From NCBI RefSeq assembly GCF_013009555.1, contig NZ_CP046176.1:5239501-5303500 (forward strand): a stretch of 64,000 nt of DNA, given 5' to 3'. How positions within the stretch are numbered: the first letter of the stretch is position 1; each line of letters starts with the position of its first letter. The translations under genes were made by a program, and so were the position numbers. Positions 10,038-18,506 of the stretch are shown here, one piece after another. Under the pieces are notes generated by a model. The model was not told the origin of the DNA. It saw only the letters and a program-made list of their open reading frames with translations, and did no database searches. This DNA comes from Phocaeicola dorei (GTDB taxonomy: Bacteria; Bacteroidota; Bacteroidia; Bacteroidales; Bacteroidaceae).

Positions 10038-11108
10038 ATGATGCATAAAAGATATACAAAAGAGCAATTGACAGCTGTAGAGGCACAAAGACTGGCGCAA
10101 GAGATCGCTTTCGGTCCCGTGGTATTCCAAGTTTCACGTCTGATGTTGAAATTCGGAATATTCCAATTGCTGGCCGACAAACGGAAAGGATACACGCTGC
10201 AAGAAATCAGTGTGCAGACCGGACTGACACGCTATGCAGCACAAGTATTACTGGAAGCATCGCTGGCCATCGGAACCATCCTGTTGGAAGAAGACCGCTA
10301 TGTACTGGCCAAGGCAGGCTGGTTTCTGCTGAATGATAAAATGGCACGTGTCAATATGGAATTCAATCACGATGTGAACTATCAAGGACTTTTCTATCTG
10401 GAAGAGGCTCTTTTAAATGGTCAGCCGGAAGGATTGAAAGTATTCGGCGGATGGCCTACCATTTACGAAGGACTTTCCCAACTGCCGGAACAGGTACAGA
10501 AAAGCTGGTTTGGCTTTGACCATTTCTACTCGGACAACTCGTTCAGCCAGGCATTAGAAATTGTATTTCTTCACTCACCGAAACGACTGCTCGATATTGG
10601 TGGAAACACCGGCAGATGGGCAACCCGATGCGTCCAATATAATCAAGAAGTAGAAGTAACCATTGTGGATTTGCCTCAACAACTGGAAATGATGAGAAAA
10701 CAAACTGCCGGTGTGCCCGGTGCAGAACGCATCCATGGCCACGGCGCCAATCTGCTGGATCGGACCGTGCCCTTTCCTTCAGGCTTTGACGCCGTATGGA
10801 TGAGCCAGTTTCTGGACTGCTTTTCGGAAGAGGAAGCAACCAGTATTCTAAGTCGTGTGGCACAGTCCGCCAGCAAAGACAGTAAAGTCTACATCATGGA
10901 AACGCTGTGGGACCGGCAGCCATACGAAACGGGCTCTTACTGCCTGACTCAAATCAGCCTTTACTTCACAGCCATGGCCAACGGCAACAGCAAGATGTTC
11001 CATTCGGATGACCTGATCCGCTGTATTAAAAATGCCGGACTGGAAGTGGAAGAGATTCATGATAACATAGGACTGGGACACAGTATCCTGCAATGCAGAC
11101 TGAAATGA
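10038..11108 (+). CDS. SAM-dependent O-methyltransferase-like protein
   Basis: A 356-residue methyltransferase with an N-terminal winged-helix dimerisation region (residues ~20-110, including LQEISVQTGLTRYAAQVLL) and a SAM-binding domain. Motif I is LLDIGGNTGRWA near 180-190, and later motifs include VDLPQQLEMM and DAVWMSQFLDCF. This layout fits class I O-methyltransferases acting on aromatic or polyketide hydroxyls, so methylation of the aryl head group is inferred. A second ATG three bases on is equally possible. It overlaps the next gene by 4 bp. Confidence 0.8.
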   Translation: MMHKRYTKEQLTAVEAQRLAQEIAFGPVVFQVSRLMLKFGIFQLLADKRKGYTLQEISVQTGLTRYAAQVLLEASLAIGTILLEEDRYVLAKAGWFLLNDKMARVNMEFNHDVNYQGLFYLEEALLNGQPEGLKVFGGWPTIYEGLSQLPEQVQKSWFGFDHFYSDNSFSQALEIVFLHSPKRLLDIGGNTGRWATRCVQYNQEVEVTIVDLPQQLEMMRKQTAGVPGAERIHGHGANLLDRTVPFPSGFDAVWMSQFLDCFSEEEATSILSRVAQSASKDSKVYIMETLWDRQPYETGSYCLTQISLYFTAMANGNSKMFHSDDLIRCIKNAGLEVEEIHDNIGLGHSILQCRLK

Positions 11109-11542
11109 ACAGAAAAGAAATCATTTGTCGGGGAGACGAACTGTTCCGGCTGATTCCACAACGTCCGCCCATGGTCATGATAGACCGTTTCTATGGGATA
11201 GAAGAAAATACATCCTGGTCAGGGCTGACCGTCACCCCCGATAATCTGTTCTGCCGGGACGGCGTATTACAGGAAACAGGAATCATAGAACACATCGCCC
11301 AATCAGCAGCGGCACGGGTAGGATATATCTATATGCTGCGAGAAGAGCCTGTACCACTAGGCTTTATCGGCTCTGTAGAAAAAATGAAAATATTCCGTCT
11401 TCCTTCTGCCGGAGCAGAATTATATACCGGAATAACCATTGTGCAGGAAATATTCGATATCACACTGATTACCGCCGAGGTGAAAGAAAACGATGAACTT
11501 CTGGCCGAATGCCGGATGAAAATATATCTGAAAAAAGAATGA
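11105..11542 (+). CDS. Hotdog dehydratase subunit with Glu but no catalytic His
   Basis: A 145-residue FabZ/FabA-like hotdog protein. The family Glu is present as Glu62 in GIIEHIAQS, which aligns with Glu in the FabZ block PGVLxxEaxAQ. The GHFP block that should supply the catalytic His 14 residues earlier is replaced by DNLFCRDGV, with no His. In FabZ the His and Glu of one active site come from different subunits, so this protein alone should be inactive. Its natural partner is the hotdog protein at 19712-20104, which has the His and lacks the Glu. The ATG at 11105 is preferred because it gives the 4-bp overlap typical of this operon. Confidence 0.8.
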   Translation: MNRKEIICRGDELFRLIPQRPPMVMIDRFYGIEENTSWSGLTVTPDNLFCRDGVLQETGIIEHIAQSAAARVGYIYMLREEPVPLGFIGSVEKMKIFRLPSAGAELYTGITIVQEIFDITLITAEVKENDELLAECRMKIYLKKE

Positions 11543-11982
11543 AACGAAAAACAAGTCCACAGCAGGCAGCACTGACAGACCGGACCACCATCAAGGTCCG
11601 CTTCAGTGAAATAGATTCCATGCAAATAGTATGGCATGGTGAATATGTGCGTTATTTCGAAGATGGACGTGAAGCTTTCGGAAAGCGATATGGCTTGGAC
11701 TATATGAGCATCTACCGGGAAGGCTATGTAGTTCCTATCGTAGACCTGAGCTGCCAGTTCAAACAGTCGCTGTCATTCGGTGAGGAAGCCATTGTCGAGA
11801 CACGGTATATTCATAGTGATGCTGCCAAAATCCTTTTTGAATACACCATCTACCGGGCATCAGACCAAAACATTGTGGCAACAGGAACCACTACACAGGT
11901 ATTCCTGAATACAAATAGAGAACTGGAATTGGTTAATCCTGCCTTTTACATAGAGTGGAAAAAGAAATGGAACATCATCTGA
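11539..11982 (+). CDS. Acyl-ACP/CoA thioesterase (4HBT hotdog)
   Basis: A 147-residue YbgC/FadM-type hotdog thioesterase. The catalytic region is SEIDSMQIVWHGEYVRYFED, with Asp26 and the WHGEY that replaces the usual GHVNN-type segment. It may release or edit acyl chains on the ACPs of the cluster. The start at 11539 makes an ATGA overlap with the preceding dehydratase gene. An in-frame ATG at 11509 would overlap it by 34 bp and is less likely. Confidence 0.82.
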   Translation: MKRKTSPQQAALTDRTTIKVRFSEIDSMQIVWHGEYVRYFEDGREAFGKRYGLDYMSIYREGYVVPIVDLSCQFKQSLSFGEEAIVETRYIHSDAAKILFEYTIYRASDQNIVATGTTTQVFLNTNRELELVNPAFYIEWKKKWNII

Positions 11983-13697
11983 CTACCTATATCACCCATG
12001 ATACCCTGATCAGCGCGCTGGGTTTCGGCACACAGGAAAATCTGGAAGCCATCCGGAGCTATCACAGCGGTATCACCCTGCAGACGGACAAACGGATTGC
12101 GGACACTCCCCTATTGGCAGCTACTATCTCGCAAGAGAGATTGCAACAACAGGCGGAAGCCATAGGAGTAAGTGGCTATCCCCAGATGGAACAACTGTTC
12201 ATACTGACTATCAACGAACTCATCCGTCAGTCCGGACAAACTTTGGAAGACAAAACCTGCGGACTCATCCTCTCCACCACCAAAGGGAACATCGACTTAC
12301 TGACCCGTCATACGGAACATCCCGATGAAGCGGTCTTTCTTTGGAAAATGGCAGAAAACATTGCCGGTTATTTCCATGCTGAGGAACGGGTACATGTCAT
12401 CTCCAACGCCTGCATATCAGGAGTGTCAGCCCTTGTAACAGGAAAACGCATGATAGAGAACGGCATCTACCGCAAAGTAATTGTAGCGGGAGGTGACCTT
12501 CTCTCTCATTTCATCACCAGTGGTTTCCTGTCTTTCCGGTCCCTCAGCTCCCGTCCATGCCGTCCGTATGACAGCAACCGTGACGGACTGAACTTGGGAG
12601 AGGCTTGCGGAGCCGTATTACTAAGTACGGAAAAGACGCCAAACAGCATCATTCTTTCCGGAGGAGCCATAAGTAATGACGCCAACCATATCTCCGGCCC
12701 TTCCCGTACAGGAGACGGGCTCTTTTTCGCTATCCGCCAAGCCATGCAGGAGGCAGGAACAGCCCTCCAAAACATCAGCTTTGTCAATGCCCATGGCACG
12801 GCCACCGTATACAATGATGAAATGGAATCCAAAGCCCTCACGCTGGCTCATCTGGAACAAGCTCCCACACATAGCTTAAAACCCTATTTCGGGCATACCT
12901 TGGGAGCATCGGGAATCATTGAAAGCATTGTCTGTATGCACGAACTGAAACAAGGCATCCTGTTCGGCACTCCGGGTTACGAAACACCGGGTGTGCCTAT
13001 GCCTATACCAGTCTATGCGACTCACCAACACATTCCGATGAAACATTGTGTAAAAACCGCTTCGGGATTCGGTGGGTGTAACGCAGCCATTGTCTTGTCT
13101 TTACCGGAATATGCTCCGTTCAAGGATGAGGACAACACCTTGCCCGAAATCCGATGTACACGGGAGGTTCGTATTGAAAACAGTTCTGTCTTCATAAACA
13201 ACGAACTTATTTTTCATTCTGAAGAACCGGATTTCGGCATATTTATACGTGATACCTATAAAAAATTAGGCGGAAACAATATGAAATTCTATAAAATGGA
13301 TGACCTTTGCAAACTGGGATATGTTGCCGCCGAATACTTACTGAAAGACAAGACATTCGCCCCACTGGAAATGGGAATGTTACTTGCCAACGCCACTTCA
13401 TCCCTACATACGGATATCAGACACCAGCAACTGATAGACCAGGACGGAGACCGGGCAGCCAGTCCGGCTGTATTTGTTTACACACTACCCAATGTAGTGT
13501 CCGGCGAGATTTGCATCCGCCACAAGATACAAGGGGAAAACACCTTTTTCATAACTAAAGCCTATCAGCCGGAGAAACTGGAAAGATACGCACGTATAGT
13601 CATGCAAAAAGGGAAACTGAACTATTGTATCATCGGATGGTGTGAATTATTAAAAAACACCTATAAAGCAGTATTTAAACTGATTGAAAAACAATAA
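11967..13697 (+). CDS. Ketosynthase fused to a second, Cys-less KS-like half domain
   Basis: A 576-residue protein. Residues 1-~375 form a full ketosynthase with Cys149 (SNACISGVSA), His276 (NAHGTATVY) and His310 (YFGHTLGAS). After a short linker, residues ~430-576 resemble the N-terminal half of a ketosynthase: LLANATSSLHTD, then SPAVFVYTLPNVVSGEI and RHKIQGENTFF. Where the nucleophile Cys would stand there is TKAYQPE, so this half cannot condense. It may act as a built-in dimerisation or chain-length element. A GTG at 11955 is an alternative start, but the ATG is preferred. Confidence 0.85.
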   Translation: MEHHLTTYITHDTLISALGFGTQENLEAIRSYHSGITLQTDKRIADTPLLAATISQERLQQQAEAIGVSGYPQMEQLFILTINELIRQSGQTLEDKTCGLILSTTKGNIDLLTRHTEHPDEAVFLWKMAENIAGYFHAEERVHVISNACISGVSALVTGKRMIENGIYRKVIVAGGDLLSHFITSGFLSFRSLSSRPCRPYDSNRDGLNLGEACGAVLLSTEKTPNSIILSGGAISNDANHISGPSRTGDGLFFAIRQAMQEAGTALQNISFVNAHGTATVYNDEMESKALTLAHLEQAPTHSLKPYFGHTLGASGIIESIVCMHELKQGILFGTPGYETPGVPMPIPVYATHQHIPMKHCVKTASGFGGCNAAIVLSLPEYAPFKDEDNTLPEIRCTREVRIENSSVFINNELIFHSEEPDFGIFIRDTYKKLGGNNMKFYKMDDLCKLGYVAAEYLLKDKTFAPLEMGMLLANATSSLHTDIRHQQLIDQDGDRAASPAVFVYTLPNVVSGEICIRHKIQGENTFFITKAYQPEKLERYARIVMQKGKLNYCIIGWCELLKNTYKAVFKLIEKQ

Positions 13698-13702
13698 AGA
13701 AT

Positions 13703-13960
13703 ATGGAAGAATTGATTGAGAAATTGAAAGTTGAATTAATAGAAGCATTGAATCTGGAAGAAATCACTCCGGAAGACATTGATAGTGAAGCACCTTTATT
13801 CGGAGACGACGGATTGGGTCTTGACTCGATTGACGCATTAGAGATTATCCTGATTCTGGAAAGGAATTATGGCATTAAAATAGAGAATCCTGCCAAAGGA
13901 AAGGAAATATTCTATTCGGTGCGTACCCTGGCAGACTACATCACCGCCCATCAGAAATGA
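13703..13960 (+). CDS. Acyl carrier protein (ACP-2)
   Basis: An 85-residue acidic carrier protein with Ser42 in GLGLDSIDALEI as the phosphopantetheine site. A second pathway-specific ACP suggests separate carriers for starter and elongation, or for chain and extender. It starts 5 bp after the fused ketosynthase gene and overlaps the next ketosynthase gene by 4 bp. Confidence 0.92.
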   Translation: MEELIEKLKVELIEALNLEEITPEDIDSEAPLFGDDGLGLDSIDALEIILILERNYGIKIENPAKGKEIFYSVRTLADYITAHQK

Positions 13961-15147
13961 GGAAGATCTATGTCACCGGTCTGGGAGTGATTTCGGGCAT
14001 AGGACAAGGAGTAAAAGAAAATCTGGACTCCTTAAAATCCGGAAAACACGGTATGGGGAAAATCACCCTTTTCCCCACCGTGCTTGACGTACCCGTGTCC
14101 GAAGTGAAACAAAGCAATGAAGAATTAAAGCAAATCCTGTTCCTTCCATCCGGCAAAACGTATTCACGTACAGCCCTGCTAGGCTTGTTGGCAGCTCAAG
14201 AGGCAGCCCGTGATGCGGAACTCGATTTCGCTTCTCCCCGTATCGGACTCATTTCTTCCACTTCCATCGGAGGAATGGATGCAAGCGAGCGGTTTTATGC
14301 CTCTTTCCGGGAGGATAACCGAAAAGGAAGATTACGTGATATTATCTCCCATGACTGTGGAGCCAGTACCGAAATGATAGCCGCTTATTTAGGAGTGAAA
14401 GGAATGGTGACCACCCTCAGCACCGCCTGTTCTTCGGCTGCAAATGCCATTATGTTAGGGGCACGCCTGATTCGACACGGTTATCTGGACACCGTCCTCG
14501 TAGGTGGAACGGATGCCTTATGCCGTTTCACGCTCAACGGTTTCAATTCATTGATGATACTGGACAAAGAGCACTGCCGTCCTTTCGACCGCACACGTGC
14601 CGGATTAAACCTGGGAGAAGGAGCCGGATACCTTGTTCTTCAATCGGAGAAATCCCTTACAAAAGCTCCTTATTGTGAACTCAGCGGTTACGCCAATGCC
14701 AACGAAGCCTACCACCAGACAGGAAGCTCCCCCGACGGAAACGGGCCTTTCCTTTCCATGAGTCAGGCCATAGCCTCTGCCGGACTGACAGCCGGAGCCA
14801 TAGACTATATCAATGTACATGGCACAGGTACTCCCAGTAACGACGCTTCCGAAGGGAAAGCCATCCGGCGTATCTTCGATACCCGTATTCCACCTTTCAG
14901 TTCGGTCAAGGCTTTCATCGGTCACACCCTGGGAGCCTCGGAAGGAATAGAAGCCGTATATTCCGTACTCTCCATCCGTCACGGACTGATTTACCCTAAT
15001 CTGAACTTCCATCTGTCCGATGAAGAAAGCGGTCTCATTCCTGAAACGATTTTCCGGTCGGGGCTTCCCATACGGCATGTATTATCCAACTCCTTCGGAT
15101 TCGGCGGAAACAACTCATCTCTCGTATTTTCCACTCTAAACAGATAG
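13957..15147 (+). CDS. Beta-ketoacyl-ACP synthase (KS-3)
   Basis: A 396-residue FabF-like ketosynthase. Cys158 (STACSSAANA), His288 (NVHGTGTPSND) and His323 (IGHTLGAS) are all present, so it should be active. It is followed after 3 bp by a chain-length-factor-like gene, the arrangement seen for KS:CLF heterodimers in type II polyketide and aryl-polyene systems. That pairing makes it the best candidate for the main polyene elongation enzyme (inference). Confidence 0.92.
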   Translation: MRKIYVTGLGVISGIGQGVKENLDSLKSGKHGMGKITLFPTVLDVPVSEVKQSNEELKQILFLPSGKTYSRTALLGLLAAQEAARDAELDFASPRIGLISSTSIGGMDASERFYASFREDNRKGRLRDIISHDCGASTEMIAAYLGVKGMVTTLSTACSSAANAIMLGARLIRHGYLDTVLVGGTDALCRFTLNGFNSLMILDKEHCRPFDRTRAGLNLGEGAGYLVLQSEKSLTKAPYCELSGYANANEAYHQTGSSPDGNGPFLSMSQAIASAGLTAGAIDYINVHGTGTPSNDASEGKAIRRIFDTRIPPFSSVKAFIGHTLGASEGIEAVYSVLSIRHGLIYPNLNFHLSDEESGLIPETIFRSGLPIRHVLSNSFGFGGNNSSLVFSTLNR

Positions 15148-15150
15148 CGT

Positions 15151-16104
15151 ATGTGCCCAGTATATATCAATCGTATCGCCTCTATTCATGCAGAGAGCAG
15201 CAATGAAAAGCCTTATTTCTCCGCACAGGAACCTGATTATAAAGAAATGATCACCAACGCCAATCTGCGGAGGCGCATGAGCCGCATGATCAAGATGGGA
15301 GTAGCTTGCGGACTGGAATGTCTGAAAGATATATCGCCGGAAAAGGTAGATGCCATTATCACCGCTACGGGACTGGGTTGTCTGGCTGATACGGAAAAGT
15401 TTATGAACGCCTTGATGGATAACCGGGAACAGATGCTCAATCCCACCGCTTTCATTCAGTCCACCTTTAATACGATCGGTGCACAGATAGCTTTGCTACT
15501 CAAAATACATGCTTATAATGTGACGTATGTACACCGTGGTTTAAGTTTTGAAAGTGCTCTGACAGATGGCATCATGAGTATTGCCGAAGGCAAACAGCAT
15601 GTACTGGCAGGTGGTATGGATGAAATAACCCCTACCAGCTACATCATCCAGCAGCGTTTAGGACTGTTGAAAGGAACGACAGCCGGTGAGGGAGCACAAT
15701 TTTTCCTGTTAAGCGCACAAAAAGAGGAACAGACTTTTGCTGAACTGAAAGGGGTGGACACTTTTATCACCCGGATGAGTGCTCCGGAAATCAGTAACAG
15801 GATGCATCATTTTCTAAAATCTCACGAGCTTGCACCCGAAGACATTGACTGGTTTATCAGTGGCAAGAACGGGCAGGAAGCAACAGATGCCGTTTATACA
15901 GAGCTGGAACACAGTCTGTTTCCTCATGCCCTGCATAGCAGCTTTAAAGAGCAATGCGGAGAATATCAGACTGCCTCATCCTATGCTCTCTGGATGGCGG
16001 CAAAAGCCTTGAAAGAAGAAGCTTCATCCCGTTACGCATTGATTTATAACCAATATCAAGGTATCAATCATTCAATCATCTTAATCAAGCGATGCACATC
16101 CTAG
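15151..16104 (+). CDS. Chain-length-factor-like ketosynthase homologue
   Basis: A 317-residue divergent ketosynthase-fold protein, shorter than a true KS. In place of the nucleophile segment it has YVHRGLSFESAL, without Cys, and no HGT or GH block is seen in the second half. It resembles the beta-ketoacyl synthase-like partner (ApeC type) of aryl-polyene clusters, which pairs with an active KS. Its last 38 bases lie inside the left copy of a 68-bp direct repeat made by the KilA-N insertion. The gene is nevertheless complete. Confidence 0.75.
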   Translation: MCPVYINRIASIHAESSNEKPYFSAQEPDYKEMITNANLRRRMSRMIKMGVACGLECLKDISPEKVDAIITATGLGCLADTEKFMNALMDNREQMLNPTAFIQSTFNTIGAQIALLLKIHAYNVTYVHRGLSFESALTDGIMSIAEGKQHVLAGGMDEITPTSYIIQQRLGLLKGTTAGEGAQFFLLSAQKEEQTFAELKGVDTFITRMSAPEISNRMHHFLKSHELAPEDIDWFISGKNGQEATDAVYTELEHSLFPHALHSSFKEQCGEYQTASSYALWMAAKALKEEASSRYALIYNQYQGINHSIILIKRCTS

Positions 16105-16134
16105 TTTCTGTAATCATCATAGTAAGCGTCATGG
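16067..16134 (+). repeat. Left copy of 68-bp perfect direct repeat
   Basis: Identical base for base to 17098-17165, 1031 bp away. This copy carries the true 3' end of the chain-length-factor-like gene and a copy of the first 43 bases of the deacetylase gene. The flanking bases differ on both sides (A versus T before, C versus T after), so the repeat is exactly 68 bp. Confidence 0.97.
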
Positions 16135-16142
16135 CCTATTAA
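16092..16142 (+). pseudogene. Orphaned 5' end of deacetylase gene
   Basis: The copied deacetylase start lies within the left repeat. It reads MHILVSVIIIVSVMAY and then meets TAA in the inserted DNA, so only a 16-residue membrane-anchor fragment is encoded. It shows that before the insertion the deacetylase ATG lay here, overlapping the upstream stop codon by 13 bp. Confidence 0.85.
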
Positions 16143-17097
16143 AAAGATGCTTTTAAGATACTGAAAACAGGAATAATGCTTAACTTTATCCCTCATAAAA
16201 TAAAAGTAGTAAAAATAATGAAGAAAATAACTGTTACGAATATTGATATATCCATATCTGTAAGACCTGATAATAATGATTATATCTGCCTGACAGACAT
16301 GGCACATTTCAAAGACAGAGAACGTACTAACTACATTATACAAAACTGGATGCGTCTACGTAGTACGATTGATTTTCTTGGGTTATGGGAAAAACTAAAT
16401 AATCCAAATTTTAAAGGCATCGAATTCGATGCTTTTAAAATGGAGAGTGGAACAAACAGTTTCACCCTAACCCCCAAACAATGGATAGAAAAAACTAAAG
16501 CAATAGGGATTATATCCAAGCCCGGACGATATGGGGGAACTTTTGCCCATAAAGACATAGCTTTTGAATTCGGGACCTGGCTCAGCCCTGAATTTAAACT
16601 ATATCTCATCAAAGAATACCAAAGACTTAAAGAAGCAGAATCACACCCTTTATTAAGTGAATGGAACGTAAAAAGAATACTTAGTAAAGTAAATTATTCC
16701 ATACATACGGATGCAATCAAAGACTTTATTATACCTAAAGTAGAAGATTTCAATCAAAAACTTGTTTATGCCGATGAAGCTGATTTGTTAAATCTCGCAT
16801 TATGGGGATGTACCGCAAGACAATGGCGTGAAGCAAATCCACAATACGCAGATAAGAATATCAATATCAGAGATGTAGCAAGCATAAATGAATTAGTCGT
16901 ATTATCGAATATGGAATCCTTCAATGCAGAGTTAATCAAGCGTAAGGTAGACAAGTCTAAAAGGTTTACTCATCTTCGGCAGATGGCCAAAGAGCAATTA
17001 GCACACTTGAATACGATTGATACCGAAAAGAAGTTCAGAATACTGACGGATAATGACAAGCAATTAGAATAATCTCTACAAGATCATTTATTAAAGT
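16135..17097 (+). mobile_element. 963-bp inserted cassette carrying a solo KilA-N gene
   Basis: This unique DNA lies between the two copies of the 68-bp repeat, inside an otherwise tightly packed operon. It is visibly more AT-rich than its neighbours and holds one gene. I see no transposase, integrase or convincing terminal inverted repeats. A 68-bp duplication is far longer than the 2-14 bp made by ordinary transposases, which suggests a different insertion route, such as recombination or repair at staggered ends. Confidence 0.8.
16218..17072 (+). CDS. KilA-N domain protein
   Basis: A 284-residue protein. The KilA-N DNA-binding domain covers about residues 1-140 and is recognised by YICLTDMAHF near the N-terminus and GGTFAHKDIAFEFGTWLS near 105-122, followed by FKLYLIKEYQRLK. 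The remaining ~140 residues, rich in charged amino acids, have no motif I recognise. KilA-N proteins are common in large DNA viruses and phages. This one stands alone, with no phage genes near. The ATG at 16218 begins MKKITVTNID. An in-frame start at 16176 is less likely. Its role in the insertion is unknown. Confidence 0.9.
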   Translation: MKKITVTNIDISISVRPDNNDYICLTDMAHFKDRERTNYIIQNWMRLRSTIDFLGLWEKLNNPNFKGIEFDAFKMESGTNSFTLTPKQWIEKTKAIGIISKPGRYGGTFAHKDIAFEFGTWLSPEFKLYLIKEYQRLKEAESHPLLSEWNVKRILSKVNYSIHTDAIKDFIIPKVEDFNQKLVYADEADLLNLALWGCTARQWREANPQYADKNINIRDVASINELVVLSNMESFNAELIKRKVDKSKRFTHLRQMAKEQLAHLNTIDTEKKFRILTDNDKQLE

Positions 17098-17165
17098 ATC
17101 ATTCAATCATCTTAATCAAGCGATGCACATCCTAGTTTCTGTAATCATCATAGTAAGCGTCATGG
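17098..17165 (+). repeat. Right copy of 68-bp perfect direct repeat
   Basis: Identical to 16067-16134. This copy restores the intact start of the deacetylase gene (ATG at 17123) and repeats the last 37 bases of the chain-length-factor-like gene upstream of it. Confidence 0.97.
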
Positions 17166-17815
17166 TCTTTTTCTTTTACGCTTCTTACAGCATCCGTGCC
17201 TGTATTTATATGCGTGTCTTCTGTTGCAAGAAAACCGAAGAGAAAATCATAGCCATCACTTTTGATGACGGGCCCGATCCGATACAGACTCCCAAAGTGC
17301 TGAAAGTGTTAAGAGAAAAACACATACCAGCCTGCTTTTTTTGCATCGGAAACAAGATAAAAGGCAATGAAGAACTGCTCCGGCAAATCATAAAAGAAGG
17401 ACATCATATCGGGAATCATTCCTTCTCCCATTCCGGCTATTTCCCTCTCTATACCTTCAAACGGATGTGCCATGATTTAATTACCTGCCAGCAAGAATTG
17501 GAAAAAGTAACCGGGCAACCGGTCCAATGGTTCCGGCCGCCTTTCGGAGTGACCAATCCTACCCTAGCCCAAGCAGTGCGCAGGCTGGGATACTTTCCCA
17601 TCGGCTGGAACATCCGCACACTGGACACTCAGCAACCCACTCCTGAAAAAATAATAAAACGCATCAAGAAACGGCTCGTTCCGGGCTCCATCCTTCTGCT
17701 GCATGACCGGATGCCCGATAGTGACAGGCTGCTGGTACAAGTTCTGGACTTTATAGAAAAAGAGGGGTATACGGTGGTAACATTAGACAGGTTGATAAAG
17801 GACATGACAAAATAA
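17123..17815 (+). CDS. Polysaccharide deacetylase (NodB family) with membrane anchor
   Basis: A 230-residue protein with one hydrophobic N-terminal segment (residues 1-24), so the enzyme is probably tethered to the inner membrane facing the periplasm. NodB motifs are in order: TFDDGPDP near 47-54, GNHSFSHSG near 95-105, RPPFGVTNP near 138-146, and LLHDR near the C-terminus. The family removes acetyl groups from sugars. In this cluster it may act on the sugar part of the pigment lipid. It was originally the last gene of the upstream operon, and the KilA-N insertion now separates it by about 1 kb. Confidence 0.9.
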   Translation: MHILVSVIIIVSVMVFFFYASYSIRACIYMRVFCCKKTEEKIIAITFDDGPDPIQTPKVLKVLREKHIPACFFCIGNKIKGNEELLRQIIKEGHHIGNHSFSHSGYFPLYTFKRMCHDLITCQQELEKVTGQPVQWFRPPFGVTNPTLAQAVRRLGYFPIGWNIRTLDTQQPTPEKIIKRIKKRLVPGSILLLHDRMPDSDRLLVQVLDFIEKEGYTVVTLDRLIKDMTK

Positions 17816-18140
17816 ATTTCTTCTATATTTTCAACAGCAACATCACCAAGTTCCAGAAACGAGCCCCGGTTCACCCTTCATGATCAAACCGATAAAAAGA
17901 TAACTTCGTCTTACGTAAAATATAAAATTCTTCCGCCACTTCATTCCACTCATTACCAACAACTTGCCGTGTAAAAAAGTCTGTAATACCCCCAAACCGG
18001 TATGTAAGCGATGGAGTGGAACATTCACCCGTTATTTGCAAGAGAAGCGTAGATATCAGATTAAATCTGACAGGATATGCTGTACTTTCGTTCAACTTAA
18101 TAGGATGTCAGTGTGTAAACTTCCGATATATACTGTTGCT

Positions 18141-18219
18141 TCACCAGTGTGAAACGGTGGTTTCACACTGGTGACAACAGCTCTTCACACAGGTGAAAAC
18201 CCATCTTCACCTAAGTGAA
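18141..18219. repeat. Cluster of TTCAC...GTGAA palindromes
   Basis: A perfect 15-bp hairpin stem (TCACCAGTGTGAAAC at 18141-18155 with its complement at 18160-18174, loop GGTG) is followed by two shorter palindromes, TTCACACAGGTGAAA at 18184-18198 and TTCACCTAAGTGAA at 18206-18219. All share TTCAC and GTGAA arms. They could be a dispersed palindromic repeat, a terminator, or repeated operator sites. Confidence 0.65.
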
Positions 18220-18228
18220 AATCATATC

Positions 18229-18351
18229 CTACCGTTCTCCTTGCAAGAATTCCAACAGACCTTCATCCTGCATAATGACGCTTTCTGCCAAACTGACTCC
18301 GACAGGGAAAACGGATAAACCGTTTCGAGGGGATACAGGAGGATTCTTCAC
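18229..18351 (-). other. Possible small ORF or gene remnant
   Basis: A 40-codon frame opening with GTG encodes a peptide containing NGLSVFPVGVSLAESV and ending LLEFLQGER. The composition is protein-like rather than random, but I recognise no family and no clear ribosome binding site. It may be the decayed end of a larger gene. Reported with low confidence. Confidence 0.25.
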
Positions 18352-18506
18352 TATAAATTATTGATTAACAATAATATGCGGTGATGAAACAAAAAAGTAT
18401 TGCAACGCAGAAATATAACTTTTTTATTCATTATAATTGCCCATGTGAACGATTGTAGAAACAGGTAAAAATCGTAAATAGCTGGTAAAGGTATGAATGG
18501 TTTCCC

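Noticed and set aside
16135..17097. Insertion sequence or prophage remnant
   Set aside because: No transposase, integrase, structural phage gene or terminal inverted repeats, and the duplication is too long for a transposase.
18141..18219. CRISPR-like repeats
   Set aside because: Only three units, of different lengths and loops, with no constant repeat and no cas genes.
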